Under the pieces are notes generated by a model, which saw nothing but the letters and a program-made list of their open reading frames with translations, searched no databases and was not told the DNA's origin. Of a stretch of DNA of 64,000 nt, positions 7,133 through 15,703 are shown piece after piece. Numbering within the stretch: the first letter of the stretch is position 1; each line of letters begins with the position of its first letter. Made by a program: the position numbers and the translations under genes. Origin of the DNA: Pseudokordiimonas caeni (GTDB lineage: Bacteria; Pseudomonadota; Alphaproteobacteria; Sphingomonadales; Kordiimonadaceae); NCBI RefSeq assembly GCF_026719705.1, contig NZ_JAPPRR010000001.1, positions 1-64,000 on the forward strand, written 5' to 3'.

Positions 7133-8289
7133 TGCGATTCCTTTCGCGATTGCGCGCCCGGCGGCCCGAGGCAAAAGCGGCGCCGAACCCCCTTCTGGCC
7201 CGAACGCTACCCGGTGATGCTGTTGCCACCCCGCGCCGCTATGACCGGCTGGCAAGCGAGGCTTACCAGCAGAATGTGGTGGCGTACCGGGCGATCAATC
7301 TGGTGGCGCGCGGTGTGGCGTCGATCCCGCTTGAAGTGATGGTGGGCGAGGTGCCGATGGACCGGCATCCGCTCCTTGATCTGTTGCGGAGGCCAAATCC
7401 GAAACTGAAGGGGGCGGGACTTCTATATGAGATGGTCGGCTTCTATCTGATCGCGGGCAACAGCTACGCCCTGAAAATTGGCCCCGAAGGCCGCCCGCCG
7501 GGTGAGTTGTGGCTGATGCGGCCGGACACGATGGCAGTGATTGAAGGCGCTGACGGGGTCGCGAGCGGGTACCGGCAATCGGTTCTCGGTCGTCGGCAGA
7601 TCTTCGACGCCGCAGCGATGCTCCACTGGAAAAGCTTCAATCCGCTGTCGGATTGGTACGGCATGGCGCCTCTTGAGGCGGCAGCGATGGCGATCGACGC
7701 GCACAATGAAGGCAGCCGCTGGAATCTTGCCCTGATCCAGAATGGCGGGACGCCCTCGGGTGTACTGTATCAGGAAGAAGGCGGCGTACCGCTGACCGAG
7801 GCACAGTTCGCCCACCTGAAGACGCAGGTGGAAGAACGCCACATGGGTCCGGTGAATGCAGGCCGTCCGCTTCTTCTCGAAGGCGGGCTCAAATGGCAGC
7901 ATATGGGGCTTTCCCCCAAGGATATGGACTGGCAGGCCGCCAAGAATATGAGTGCGCGGGAAATCGCGCTCGCCTTCGGTGTGCCGCCCCAGATGCTTGG
8001 CATTCCCGACGCCCAGACCTATTCGAACTATGCCGAAGCGCGTCAATCGGTGTGGGAGGACACGATCATCCCGCTCGCAGCCGAGCTTGTGGGCGAACTC
8101 AACGCCTGGCTGGCGCCTGAGTATGGACCGAACGTTCGGTTGATATTGGATCTGGATGAAATTCCGGCGCTGGAGCCGAAGCGACAGGCGAAGTTCGACC
8201 GGCTGACCCGGGCCGATTTCCTGACACGCAACGAAAAGCGTGCCGCCCTCGGCTACGGCCCCAATACGAAGGAAGACATGAATGCATGA
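7132..8289 (+). CDS. HK97-family portal protein (GTA gp3 type)
   Basis: 385 residues matching phage HK97-type portals. It has an N-terminal YQQNVVAYRAINLVARGVASIPLEVMV, a central HPLLDLLRRPNP and a clip/stem region with MSAREIALAFGVPPQMLGIPDAQTY. The portal ring is the DNA entry channel and docks the terminase and the connector. The ATG at 7132 shares one base with the terminase stop and has AGGA 7 nt upstream, so it is preferred to the TTG at 7129. Confidence 0.95.
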   Translation: MRFLSRLRARRPEAKAAPNPLLARTLPGDAVATPRRYDRLASEAYQQNVVAYRAINLVARGVASIPLEVMVGEVPMDRHPLLDLLRRPNPKLKGAGLLYEMVGFYLIAGNSYALKIGPEGRPPGELWLMRPDTMAVIEGADGVASGYRQSVLGRRQIFDAAAMLHWKSFNPLSDWYGMAPLEAAAMAIDAHNEGSRWNLALIQNGGTPSGVLYQEEGGVPLTEAQFAHLKTQVEERHMGPVNAGRPLLLEGGLKWQHMGLSPKDMDWQAAKNMSAREIALAFGVPPQMLGIPDAQTYSNYAEARQSVWEDTIIPLAAELVGELNAWLAPEYGPNVRLILDLDEIPALEPKRQAKFDRLTRADFLTRNEKRAALGYGPNTKEDMNA

Positions 8290-9220
8290 TGTGATCGATC
8301 TGAGGCTCGAAGCGAAGGCGGAGGGGCCGGCGGGTGCGTTTGAAGGCTATGGTGCCGTGTTCGGCAATGTGGACCGCGACGGCGACCGCCTGGCAAAGGG
8401 TGCTTTCACTGAAAGCCTAAAGGTGCGCATGCCCGCCCTCTTGTGGCAGCATAATGCCAAGGAACCTATCGGCTGTTTCGATCATGTGGCGGAAGATGCG
8501 CGTGGCCTGCATGTGAAAGGACGCCTTTCCATGGAGGGGCGTGGCAGGGAAGCCTATGATCTCTTGAAAATGGGGGCACTCGATGGGCTTTCCATCGGCT
8601 TCGTGACCCGCGAGGCGAGCCGCGATGCAGCTGCGGGCGTGCGCACCATTTTGAAAGCCGACCTTATGGAAATATCGCTCGTTACCTTCCCGGCGAACGA
8701 ACTTGCCCGCGTCGCAAGTGTGAAGGCAGCACCGGACCTGGCGAGCCCACGCGGGCTGGAGCGACTCCTGCGGGAAGCCGGCCTGTCGCGCACTCAGGCA
8801 AAAGCGGTGACCGCGCAAGGATACAAAGGCCTTGCAGGCCAGCCGAATGAACAGGCGTCCCTTATTGCAAAGATGATGGCCCGGCTTTCGCGCAAGGATG
8901 CCGGTGTGGCCAGTGTGGAAGCGCCGCCCGCCCAGTATGGCACCTGGGTGCGGCTTCCGGCAACCGGCTTCGGCGGCGATGATTTCGACTACAGGATCAA
9001 CTTTTCCGGTACCGGGGAACTCGTCGGCCCCTTCGAACTGGAGGTCGCCTATCAGGGCTTGCATGGCCCCCATATTGCCCGCACTATCGCCGGAGGGTTG
9101 AGTGCGCCTTCGGGCAGCCTGACCCTGCGCCTGCCCGGTATTAGCTGGCAGGAGCTGCAGGTTCGGGCCCGAAGCCTTGCGCAATTCGGCCAGCATATAA
9201 GGGTGGCCTATTCGGGATAG
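8282..9220 (+). CDS. HK97-family prohead protease with C-terminal extension
   Basis: Residues 1-150 are a standard U35/S78 prohead protease, with EGYGAVFGNVDRDGD at the N-terminus, the catalytic histidine in LLWQHN (H57) and the serine in DGLSIGF (S104). It cleaves the capsid delta domain during maturation. The protein is 312 residues, about 100 more than common family members. The tail (residues 210-312, beta-rich, GTWVRLPATGFGGDDFDYR onward) has no motif I recognise and could be a separate domain fused to the protease. The gene overlaps the portal gene by 8 nt. Confidence 0.9.
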   Translation: MHDVIDLRLEAKAEGPAGAFEGYGAVFGNVDRDGDRLAKGAFTESLKVRMPALLWQHNAKEPIGCFDHVAEDARGLHVKGRLSMEGRGREAYDLLKMGALDGLSIGFVTREASRDAAAGVRTILKADLMEISLVTFPANELARVASVKAAPDLASPRGLERLLREAGLSRTQAKAVTAQGYKGLAGQPNEQASLIAKMMARLSRKDAGVASVEAPPAQYGTWVRLPATGFGGDDFDYRINFSGTGELVGPFELEVAYQGLHGPHIARTIAGGLSAPSGSLTLRLPGISWQELQVRARSLAQFGQHIRVAYSG

Positions 9221-9228
9221 GGGGAATT

Positions 9229-9687
9229 ATGACGCTGCAGGCACTGACAACAACACTTGTACGGTTTATCGCGCTGTTCTTTTCGCTGCTCGCCTTTCAG
9301 GGGCTTGTCTCGGGCCTGCTCATCAGGATTGGCCATGATGGAGCGGCAGGCCGGTATGACTGGCAGCCACAGTTCGATCTTTTTCAACTCGTGCTCGGTA
9401 TTGCCCTCTGGGTTCTGGCGCCCCGCATCGCACGCTTGATGCAGGAAGGTGCGGTAGAGCCGCACGTTGAGGTGACACCTGATCGCTTCATCAGGGTCGG
9501 GGCGTTTCTCCTTGGGCTTTACTGGCTGATCCGCAGCCTGCCGACCGCCCTGTGGGCTATCCTTCATGGTCCGGGCATGGGACAGGGTATCCTGTTCAGC
9601 CTAGCGACGCCGGAGATGCTCACGGCCCTTATCGGGGCGATAGTGATGTTTGTCTCAGTCAGGAAGCGGACGGCAGCCGAGCGCTGA
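9229..9687 (+). CDS. Small multi-pass membrane protein of unknown function
   Basis: 152 residues with about four hydrophobic segments: VRFIALFFSLLAFQGLVSGLL near 12-32, LFQLVLGIALWVLAP near 53-67, FLLGLYWLIRSLPTAL near 94-109 and MLTALIGAIVMFVSV near 130-145. Start ATG 9229 has GGGGAA just upstream. It lies between prohead protease and capsid, where phage genomes do not normally carry a membrane protein, and is followed by a terminator. It may be a passenger (moron) gene. I do not recognise a family. Confidence 0.7.
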   Translation: MTLQALTTTLVRFIALFFSLLAFQGLVSGLLIRIGHDGAAGRYDWQPQFDLFQLVLGIALWVLAPRIARLMQEGAVEPHVEVTPDRFIRVGAFLLGLYWLIRSLPTALWAILHGPGMGQGILFSLATPEMLTALIGAIVMFVSVRKRTAAER

Positions 9688-9715
9688 CCACGATCACCAT
9701 TCAGTTTTGAAACAT

Positions 9716-9744
9716 GGGCGTCCAATCGGGCGCCCTTTTCTTTT
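9716..9744 (+). terminator. Intrinsic terminator between membrane-protein gene and capsid gene
   Basis: GGGCG (9716-9720) and CGCCC (9731-9735) with a 10-nt loop, followed by TTTTCTTTT. It would partly insulate the capsid gene, which then needs read-through or its own promoter in 9745-9856. I see no convincing promoter there. Confidence 0.6.
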
Positions 9745-9856
9745 CCGGGCTTTGTATCGCCTGTGCGAAGCAGGGTTGCGGCCTGGTGCCTGCGGACGCG
9801 ACGGGATGTCGCTTTCAACGGCTTTGCCATCCCCATCAAATTCAAAGGACAGATAC

Positions 9857-10990
9857 ATGGAACTCACCGATCTCAAATCGGCGGTGGATGCATATGCTGA
9901 TGCTGCCGAAACCGGTCTCGCGGCGTTGGAAATGCGTCTCGGCCAGATTGAAACGAAGCTGGCACGGCCTGGCGCCACACCGGACGTCAAAGCGGCCGAC
10001 GATGCCTCCGTCGCGCACAAGACGGCCTTTTTTGAAGGCTTTATCAGGAAGGGCGATGACGGCGATCTGAGGGCGCTGGAGAAAAAGGCCCTCTCAACTG
10101 TTTCCGGCGGCAATAGCGGTTACGGTGTGCCGGGGGCGATCGACACTGAAATCGAGCGGCAGCTCAAGGCCTACTCGCCGCTCCGCCAGATCTGCAAGGT
10201 GCGGGTGATCGACACGCCGGACTATAAACGCCTTCTCGGGCAGACGACGGCGGCTTCGGGCTGGGTTGGTGAAGAAGCGGCGCGTGGCGAAACCACAGCG
10301 CCGACCTTTCGCGAAATCGCCATCCAGCCCGGCGAACTTTATGCCAATGCGGCGGCAACCCAACGGGCGCTCGATGACCTGCAATTTGACGCCGAAAGCT
10401 GGCTTCTTGAAGAAGTCGCTGAGGAGTTTGCCGCCCAGGAAAGCGCGGCTGTTGTCTCCGGTAACGGGGTGAACAAGCCGAAGGGCTTTTTGACCTACGC
10501 CATTTCGACCGCAAGCGATGCGGCCCGGGCAGATGACACGATCCAGTATCTGCCGACCGGCGTGGCCGGTGATTTTGCGGCCGAAGATCCGGCTGACATC
10601 CTCATCGACCTTGTTCATGCCCTTAAGGCCCGGTATCGCCAGGGTGCCGTATTTCTGATGAACTCGAAGACGCTGTCCGCTGTTCGCAAGTTCAAGGATA
10701 GCGACGGCAATTTCCTGTGGCGTCCGGGCCTTCTGGAAGGTCAACCGGGACTGTTGCTTGGCTATCCCGTGATCGAGGCAGAGGAGATGCCGGATGTTAC
10801 GGCGAACAGTCTTTCAATTGCCTTCGGCAATTTCGAACGCGCCTACACGCTCGTGGAGCGGCAGGGAACCCGAGTGCTGCGGGATCCCTATTCGAACAAG
10901 CCGTTCGTGCAGTTTTACGCGACCCGCCGAGTGGGTGGTGCGCTCGTCAATGACGAGGCTCTGAAGCTCGTTCGTTTCGCAGCGTCCTGA
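9857..10990 (+). CDS. HK97-family major capsid protein (GTA gp5 type)
   Basis: 377 residues from ATG 9857, preceded by AAAGGAC. Residues 1-60 form an alpha-helical, coiled-coil prone delta (scaffold) domain (LKSAVDAYADAAETGLAALEMRL). The HK97 fold then follows, including GVPGAIDTEIERQLKAYSPLRQIC, EEAARGETTAPTFREI, and a C-terminal core with GNFERAYTLVERQGTRVLRDPYSNKPFVQFYATRRVGG. The delta domain is presumably removed by the upstream protease near residue 80. Size and organisation match capsids of GTAs and siphoviruses. Confidence 0.95.
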   Translation: MELTDLKSAVDAYADAAETGLAALEMRLGQIETKLARPGATPDVKAADDASVAHKTAFFEGFIRKGDDGDLRALEKKALSTVSGGNSGYGVPGAIDTEIERQLKAYSPLRQICKVRVIDTPDYKRLLGQTTAASGWVGEEAARGETTAPTFREIAIQPGELYANAAATQRALDDLQFDAESWLLEEVAEEFAAQESAAVVSGNGVNKPKGFLTYAISTASDAARADDTIQYLPTGVAGDFAAEDPADILIDLVHALKARYRQGAVFLMNSKTLSAVRKFKDSDGNFLWRPGLLEGQPGLLLGYPVIEAEEMPDVTANSLSIAFGNFERAYTLVERQGTRVLRDPYSNKPFVQFYATRRVGGALVNDEALKLVRFAAS

Positions 10991-11014
10991 TTTCAGCGTC
11001 TTCCGCAAGCTTCG

Positions 11015-11036
11015 GACGGCACCTCCGGGTGCCGTC
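11015..11036 (+). terminator. Strong hairpin after capsid gene
   Basis: GACGGCACC (11015-11023) pairs with GGTGCCGTC (11028-11036) around a 4-nt loop. No T tract follows, so it may stabilise the abundant capsid mRNA 3' end or only slow polymerase. Confidence 0.5.
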
Positions 11037-11062
11037 TGCTACCATCATGGCGAGGCACATCA

Positions 11063-12526
11063 ATGGCGACCAATCTTCGTACTATTCATATTGGTGCCGG
11101 GCAGGCAACCAATGTGGCCGCTGGCACCTATGCCACATGGGATGAATTCCGTACCTCCCTGATAGCAGGAGACCTGCCGCTCGACCTGCGTGCCGGGACC
11201 GGCGCAGACGAAGACTGGGACATTCTTTTCTATGGGGACGGGGTGAACCCGATCTATTTCGGGGAAACGACCAACCTGAGTTTGCATGTGGGCATGGTGG
11301 GTGACGAAAACTGCACGCTCACCTTTCGCCCGGCGCCCGGTCATGGATTTGCGGATAATTTGGATGTTTTGAGCGATCCCTTTACGTATGGAGGGAGTAA
11401 CGGGGTAACAATCCAGCCCTTGTTTGGCAATAGGGTTTTTATCGCTAGTGGCGCGTCTTCCTCGCCGAATATCGTTATTAGAGGGCTTCAGTTTTATAAT
11501 CCGGATCGTGAAAACTCCAGACTGGTGGCAGGAACCACTGATAGCAGGCTCAGTGTAAGGGGGTGTGTGGTATGGAATTTGATGTGCGGTGAGGCCGTTG
11601 AATATGCTGATGGGACTATAGAAAATTCTCTCTTATTTGCCTTCGAAAACGAAACTGATTTAGGTAGAACCATCAATGGTAAGTCTGGCTCAAATATTGA
11701 ACATTACATCCGCAACAATATCATAGTAGATGCTCGCTCTTCGGTTGTGGGGTCTGCGATTTTTTCATACCACGGCGACACTGGCAAAACAGCTGCGGGA
11801 AATATCTTCTGTGGGGCATGGACCAGCCTGCTTGACACCAACAGGACGTGGGTCACCAAAGCGAACCTCATATCGGGTACCACGGATTCTTCCGGGCAGT
11901 TCAAAGAGGAAGATGGCAATCGCTTCAATGTGGATCCCCGCGACATCTTTCAGAAATTTACCCCCGGCAGCACCAATCCGGCGGATTTTGACTTCAGGCT
12001 GAAAGCGGGAAGTCCTGCAATCGGTGCGGCGGTCGGGTATCCTCTCCCTCTGACAGATATCTACGGACGGATGCGCTCATCGGTGAGCCATATCGGTCCT
12101 GCCGAGGTCGTTGCCCAGACCGATACTGAGAGCGTAGATTTTTCAGTACTGCAAGGACATTGCCTTAGCAGTGCAAAACACCCTGAAGTGGTTACTGACA
12201 CCATCACTGACCAGAGGGCTGCAGCATCTTCAAGAAGCGCAGGTAAAGTCCCTCAGACCTTCGCGGCGGCTAATCTTATCTCAGCAAGCGGGCATATGCC
12301 TGTACGTGCGTTGCCGGTACCGGTGATCACAGCCGCAATAATCTTGCCGCTGAAGGGGCAACCGGATTGTCGTGGCTATGCGCCACTGCTGGATATTTCG
12401 GTCGTTGGCAATCCGTCCCCTTCAATGGCACGCACGCGCCATGCGCGGAAGCATCGGGCACAGCTTCAGCCTTCGCATCAAGCGCGCGTGGCACGGACTC
12501 ATCCCCCTAAGCGAACCCTGACATAG
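11063..12526 (+). CDS. Parallel beta-helix-like phage structural protein
   Basis: 487 residues, no family recognised. Residues 90-330 show regularly spaced hydrophobic/Asn/Gly turns (NIVIRGLQFYN, RLSVRGCVVWN, GTIENSLLFAFEN, HYIRNNIIVDARSS) of right-handed parallel beta-helix proteins, and end in the ADFDFRLKAGSPAIGAAV signature often found at the end of such folds. The location behind the capsid suggests a decoration or fibre-like virion protein. DNA of about 11340-11800 is visibly AT-richer than its neighbours, suggesting separate acquisition. The last 130 residues are Arg/Pro/His/Ala-rich and do not look folded. Another frame is open from 12274 to about 12519, so an old frameshift or gene fusion is possible. 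Confidence 0.65.
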   Translation: MATNLRTIHIGAGQATNVAAGTYATWDEFRTSLIAGDLPLDLRAGTGADEDWDILFYGDGVNPIYFGETTNLSLHVGMVGDENCTLTFRPAPGHGFADNLDVLSDPFTYGGSNGVTIQPLFGNRVFIASGASSSPNIVIRGLQFYNPDRENSRLVAGTTDSRLSVRGCVVWNLMCGEAVEYADGTIENSLLFAFENETDLGRTINGKSGSNIEHYIRNNIIVDARSSVVGSAIFSYHGDTGKTAAGNIFCGAWTSLLDTNRTWVTKANLISGTTDSSGQFKEEDGNRFNVDPRDIFQKFTPGSTNPADFDFRLKAGSPAIGAAVGYPLPLTDIYGRMRSSVSHIGPAEVVAQTDTESVDFSVLQGHCLSSAKHPEVVTDTITDQRAAASSRSAGKVPQTFAAANLISASGHMPVRALPVPVITAAIILPLKGQPDCRGYAPLLDISVVGNPSPSMARTRHARKHRAQLQPSHQARVARTHPPKRTLT

Positions 12527-12535
12527 GAGACAGCA

Positions 12536-12988
12536 ATGTCCACCGGCCCCTTCACCCTGTTTGATACAACGCTTGCGGGGCTGCTTTCGGGCGCCTTCGG
12601 CAATCTCGCCGTCGGCCCCGTGAGTGCAGTCCTGCTGACCGATGCCTACAGCCCCGATCTGGTAGCCGACGCGTCCCTGGCTGACGTTTCGATATTCGAG
12701 GTATCGGGTGGTGATTACGCGCCCTTATCGATTTCGTCGCCCGCAATAGTGCCGGTCGCAGGTGGTGCAGCCTTTTCAAGCGGCGATGCTGACTGGGGCG
12801 ACCCGGTCACGATGCCCGAGGCCAAATATCTGGTGCTGGTGAAGGGTAATGCCGGAAGCCTTGATCCCGGCGATCCGCTCATCGGCTTTGTCGACCTTGA
12901 CGAGAGCGGCGACGGTGTCGCGAGTGTCAACGGGCGTTTCCGGATCAGCACACCCGTCGGCGGTTGGTTCGACCTGACGCGGGAGTGA
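12536..12988 (+). CDS. Small beta-rich phage structural protein
   Basis: 150 residues starting after a good SD (TAGGAGACAGCA). It is acidic, Gly/Ala/Val/Ser-rich and beta-predicted (AVLLTDAYSPDLVADASLADV, KYLVLVKGNAG, DPLIGFVDLDESGDGV). Similar small proteins with a DAY(x)PD(x)...D(x)SLADV pattern occur in phage neck/head regions near fibre adaptor genes, so a head-decoration or fibre-attachment role is likely. No enzymatic motif. Confidence 0.6.
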   Translation: MSTGPFTLFDTTLAGLLSGAFGNLAVGPVSAVLLTDAYSPDLVADASLADVSIFEVSGGDYAPLSISSPAIVPVAGGAAFSSGDADWGDPVTMPEAKYLVLVKGNAGSLDPGDPLIGFVDLDESGDGVASVNGRFRISTPVGGWFDLTRE

Positions 12989-12992
12989 TGCC

Positions 12993-13274
12993 ATGAGCTT
13001 TTTCGCCAAATCGAGCGAAGCCCGGCTCGACTATTCCGTGGACTGGGCCGACTGGCTGACCGGCGACGAAGCCGTGTCTGAAGCGGCCTGGTCCGTAACG
13101 CCCGACGAAGACGGCGGTATCAGCCTCGACAATGCCTTTCTGTCAGGCAGCCTTTCCGGCGTCTTTGCCGAAGGTGGTGTTCCCGGACATCGTTACCGGC
13201 TTACCTGCCGGGTCGAAACCGATGCCATGCGGGTTGGCGAGCGCACGATGACCCTGCTGATCGCGGAGACATGA
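12993..13274 (+). CDS. Phage fiber-tail adaptor-like small protein
   Basis: 93 residues. The pattern DYSVDWADWLTGDE, then AAWSVTPDE, then a C-terminal GVPGHRYRLTCRVETDAMRVGERTMTLLI matches small virion proteins often annotated as phage fiber-tail adaptor (beta-sandwich with a conserved ERTMTL-type final strand). The SD GGGAG overlaps the stop of the preceding gene. With the two preceding genes it forms a three-gene insert between capsid and connector that the canonical Rhodobacter GTA cluster lacks. Confidence 0.6.
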   Translation: MSFFAKSSEARLDYSVDWADWLTGDEAVSEAAWSVTPDEDGGISLDNAFLSGSLSGVFAEGGVPGHRYRLTCRVETDAMRVGERTMTLLIAET

Positions 13275-13278
13275 ACCC

Positions 13279-13908
13279 ATGCGTATCGAAATTCCAACGC
13301 CGCCAGCCCACCCACCGGTGCTGCTGGCGGAACTGAAGACGCATCTCCGGATCGATCATGAAGACGAAGATCCTGCCCTGGCCAGCCTCGTCGCCGCAGC
13401 GACCGATGCGATTGAACAGGCAACCTGTCTGATGCTGGTCGGCCGGGTCGTTGATCTTTATCTGACTGCGTGGCCGACGAGTGCGGACAATAGCTGGTGG
13501 GACGGTGTGCGCACCGGATCTGTAAGCGATTCCAATACAGCGCTCAGCCTTCCCCTACCTGTGCGGCCCACGCGGCAATTGCTGGGGATCGACCGAATGG
13601 AAGCGAACGGCAGTCCGACGGCACTCGATGCCAGTGGGGTTTACTTGCAGCCGGGCACATCGCCTGCCTTGTGCCGTTTGCGAGACACCAGTTGGCCGAC
13701 GCCGGGAAGGCCGGTCGATGGTATTCGGCTGCGTCTGATGGCCGGGTTCGGCGACGACTGGAACTCGGTTCCCGCAGCCCTTCGGCAGTCCGTCCTGAAG
13801 CTCGCGGCTCACCTTCATGTTCATCGGGGCGATGCCGAGAGCGCCGCACCTGTCGAGAGCGCCGGAATAGCGTCGCTCCTTGCACCTTATCGGAGATTTT
13901 CACTATGA
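13279..13908 (+). CDS. Head-tail connector protein (gp6-like adaptor)
   Basis: 209 residues. The N-terminus LLAELKTHLRIDHEDEDPALASLVAAATDAIEQATC is the classical first helical bundle of phage gp6/gp15-type adaptor proteins (Phage_connect family), which bind under the portal ring. The C-terminal half includes VPAALRQSVLKLAAHLHVHRGDAE, the matching last helix. It overlaps the next gene by ATGA. Confidence 0.9.
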   Translation: MRIEIPTPPAHPPVLLAELKTHLRIDHEDEDPALASLVAAATDAIEQATCLMLVGRVVDLYLTAWPTSADNSWWDGVRTGSVSDSNTALSLPLPVRPTRQLLGIDRMEANGSPTALDASGVYLQPGTSPALCRLRDTSWPTPGRPVDGIRLRLMAGFGDDWNSVPAALRQSVLKLAAHLHVHRGDAESAAPVESAGIASLLAPYRRFSL

Positions 13909-14261
13909 CACCTCAGCGGCTGCTGATCGGCCATATGGGCCGTCGCATCATTCTGCAAAGCCTGGCCGAAACCGTGGGGGCCGGCGGGGAGCGCGCAGCA
14001 TCGTGGCGTGACATTGCCGCGGTCTGGGCACGTATCGAGACGGAAAAACCGTCGCCTGCCGATTATGGCGAAACGCGAGTCGGGCGCACCAGGGCCACCT
14101 TCACCACCCACTTCGCCAAAAGCTTCCGCACGGCACGGCGACTGATCATGGATGGCCGCGTGTTCGAGATCGATGCCATCATCGAGCATGATTTCGATCA
14201 CAAGCGCTTGTCGTTCGAGGCGAGCGAAACTGGCGAGTTGATTGCCGAGGCTGCAGCATGA
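13905..14261 (+). CDS. Head closure / head-tail adaptor protein (GTA gp7 type)
   Basis: 118 residues, beta-barrel stopper family. It contains GRRIILQSLAETVGAGGERAAS, the WRDIAAVWARIE strand and FRTARRLIMDGRVFEIDAI followed by a closing FEAS strand, as in phage SPP1 gp16-like proteins. The ATG at 13905 overlaps the connector stop. A longer upstream open frame from 13497 lies inside the connector gene and is not used. It overlaps the next gene by 4 nt. Confidence 0.9.
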   Translation: MTPQRLLIGHMGRRIILQSLAETVGAGGERAASWRDIAAVWARIETEKPSPADYGETRVGRTRATFTTHFAKSFRTARRLIMDGRVFEIDAIIEHDFDHKRLSFEASETGELIAEAAA

Positions 14262-14674
14262 GTGCTTTCGCCCCCATGAAGCTGCAGCAGGCGGTTTTCG
14301 CCGCGCTGGCGGCGGATCCGACACTCGCCGCGAAGGTGGCAGGTATCCATGACGGCCCGCCCGATCATGCTCGGATGCCATACATAGCGCTTGGCGATAC
14401 CAGCACTGAAGACGCCAGTACCAAGAGCCATGCGGGTCAGCGCGTGAGCTTCGATGTGCTGGTCTGGTCGGATGCTGGCGGACAGATGGAGGCGAAGGAA
14501 CTCATGGCCCATGCCGATGCTGCCCTTACAGCATCCCCCATTACGCTTGAAGGGTTGAGCCTTGTTTACCTCCGGCTCGTTTCTTCAGGCGTCACTCGGC
14601 GCATCGCCGGCCACGGCACCCAGTATCGGGGCCGGCTTTCCTACCGTGCGCTCGTCATGGCACCCGCCGTCTGA
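14258..14674 (+). CDS. Tail terminator-like protein (DUF3168, GTA gp8 type)
   Basis: 138 residues with the DUF3168 pattern: AVFAALAADPTLAAKVAGIHDGPPDHARMPYIALGD at the N-terminus, a middle strand VSFDVLVWSD, and a C-terminal RIAGHGTQYRGRLSYRAL. Members cap the tail tube next to the head. It is coupled to the previous gene by an ATGA overlap. Confidence 0.9.
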   Translation: MSAFAPMKLQQAVFAALAADPTLAAKVAGIHDGPPDHARMPYIALGDTSTEDASTKSHAGQRVSFDVLVWSDAGGQMEAKELMAHADAALTASPITLEGLSLVYLRLVSSGVTRRIAGHGTQYRGRLSYRALVMAPAV

Positions 14675-14709
14675 GCCCACAATTCAACCTTATTCCAGGA
14701 GACATTTCC

Positions 14710-15117
14710 ATGACCGGCCAATATGGCAAACTTCTGCTGCTGAAAATCAAGAATGGCGAAACCTATGAGGCGGCGGGCGGCTTTCGCACCAACAGCTTCA
14801 CATTTTCAGGGGAAGTCATTGATGTGACCTCGAAGGACTCGGGTGGATACCGCGCGCTGATGGCGGGTGGCACCCGGTCGCTTTCAACCTCAGGCTCCGG
14901 CGTCTTCGTGTCCGACGATATCGTGAAGATGCTGAACGTCAGGATTGCGGCGGGTGAGCTTGTCGACTGCGAGCTGGTGGTGCCGGGCCTTGGCAGTTAC
15001 AGCGGCATGTTCGCCATCAAATCACTGGAAATGAGCGGTGAACACAATGGCGAGGTCACCTATTCGATCAGCCTCGACAGCGCCGGCGTCGTCGCGTTTG
15101 CTGCGGAGGTCGCGTGA
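14710..15117 (+). CDS. Major tail tube protein (TP901-1 / GTA gp9 type)
   Basis: 135 residues, TP901-1-type tube protein. It has GKLLLLKIKNGETYEAAGGFRTNSFTFSGEVIDVTSKDSGGYRALM at the N-terminus and VSDDIVKMLN and SLEMSGEHNGEVTYSISLDSAGVVAF near the end. It builds the tail tube. The SD (CCAGGAGAC) is among the strongest in the cluster, in keeping with high copy number. It overlaps the next gene by ATGA. Confidence 0.92.
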   Translation: MTGQYGKLLLLKIKNGETYEAAGGFRTNSFTFSGEVIDVTSKDSGGYRALMAGGTRSLSTSGSGVFVSDDIVKMLNVRIAAGELVDCELVVPGLGSYSGMFAIKSLEMSGEHNGEVTYSISLDSAGVVAFAAEVA

Positions 15118-15500
15118 TGGCGCGCGGGATTTCCGGGGAGGTAAGTCTGAAGGTCGGGCGGCAAGTGCGGCGCCTGCGACTGGAGATTGGGGCAATCCTT
15201 GATCTTGAAGATCATTTTGACATGGGACTGGTTCCTCTTCTTTCCACGCGCTTGCCGGAGTGTCGTCTTGGCGACCTCGCCGCACTTCTTGTCGCCATGA
15301 CGGGCGGAGCCCCCGCCGATGAAGACGCACGCCGGGCAGCCGCTGCCGACATTCAGGAGGCGGGCATTGCGACAGCCGCAAAAGCCATGGCCCGATGCCT
15401 TGAGCTTACATTTGCGGGGCCCGAACGTCTCCCGGTGCTTGAGGAGCCGTCCGGAAAAAAGTCCGATCAGGGGAGGGAAGCGCCATCTCGCCCGACATGA
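15114..15500 (+). CDS. GTA gp10-like tail assembly chaperone (TAC1 family)
   Basis: 128 residues. The N-terminus RGISGEVSLKVGRQVRRLRLEIGAILDLEDHF matches gene-transfer-agent gp10/TAC proteins, which coat the tape measure protein during tail assembly. It sits directly after the tail tube gene and overlaps the following small chaperone ORF by ATGA, the same arrangement as gp10/gp10.1 in Rhodobacter. Confidence 0.88.
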   Translation: MMARGISGEVSLKVGRQVRRLRLEIGAILDLEDHFDMGLVPLLSTRLPECRLGDLAALLVAMTGGAPADEDARRAAAADIQEAGIATAAKAMARCLELTFAGPERLPVLEEPSGKKSDQGREAPSRPT

Positions 15501-15694
15501 TGCTGGCGATGGGGTATCTTGGCTGGCCACCGGCAACGTTCTTCGCGGCAACGCTTCCCGAACTTCTCTATGCCATTTGCGGCTGGCAACGGGCGCGCGG
15601 GATCGGCGTGGGTGTGGGCTACAGGAACAATGCCCCTGCTGCAGCGCTGACGCAGGCTGAGCTTAGGGACCTGATTGCGGCCGTGAGCAAGTAA
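15497..15694 (+). CDS. Small tail assembly chaperone (GTA gp10.1-like)
   Basis: 65 residues. MLAMGYLGWPPATFFAATLPELLYAICGWQRARG is the typical start of the short second tail chaperone, here expressed by an ATGA stop-start overlap and not by a frameshift. It is the last plus-strand gene before two convergent minus-strand genes interrupt the operon. Confidence 0.85.
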   Translation: MMLAMGYLGWPPATFFAATLPELLYAICGWQRARGIGVGVGYRNNAPAAALTQAELRDLIAAVSK

Positions 15695-15703
15695 AGGGTA
15701 GCG

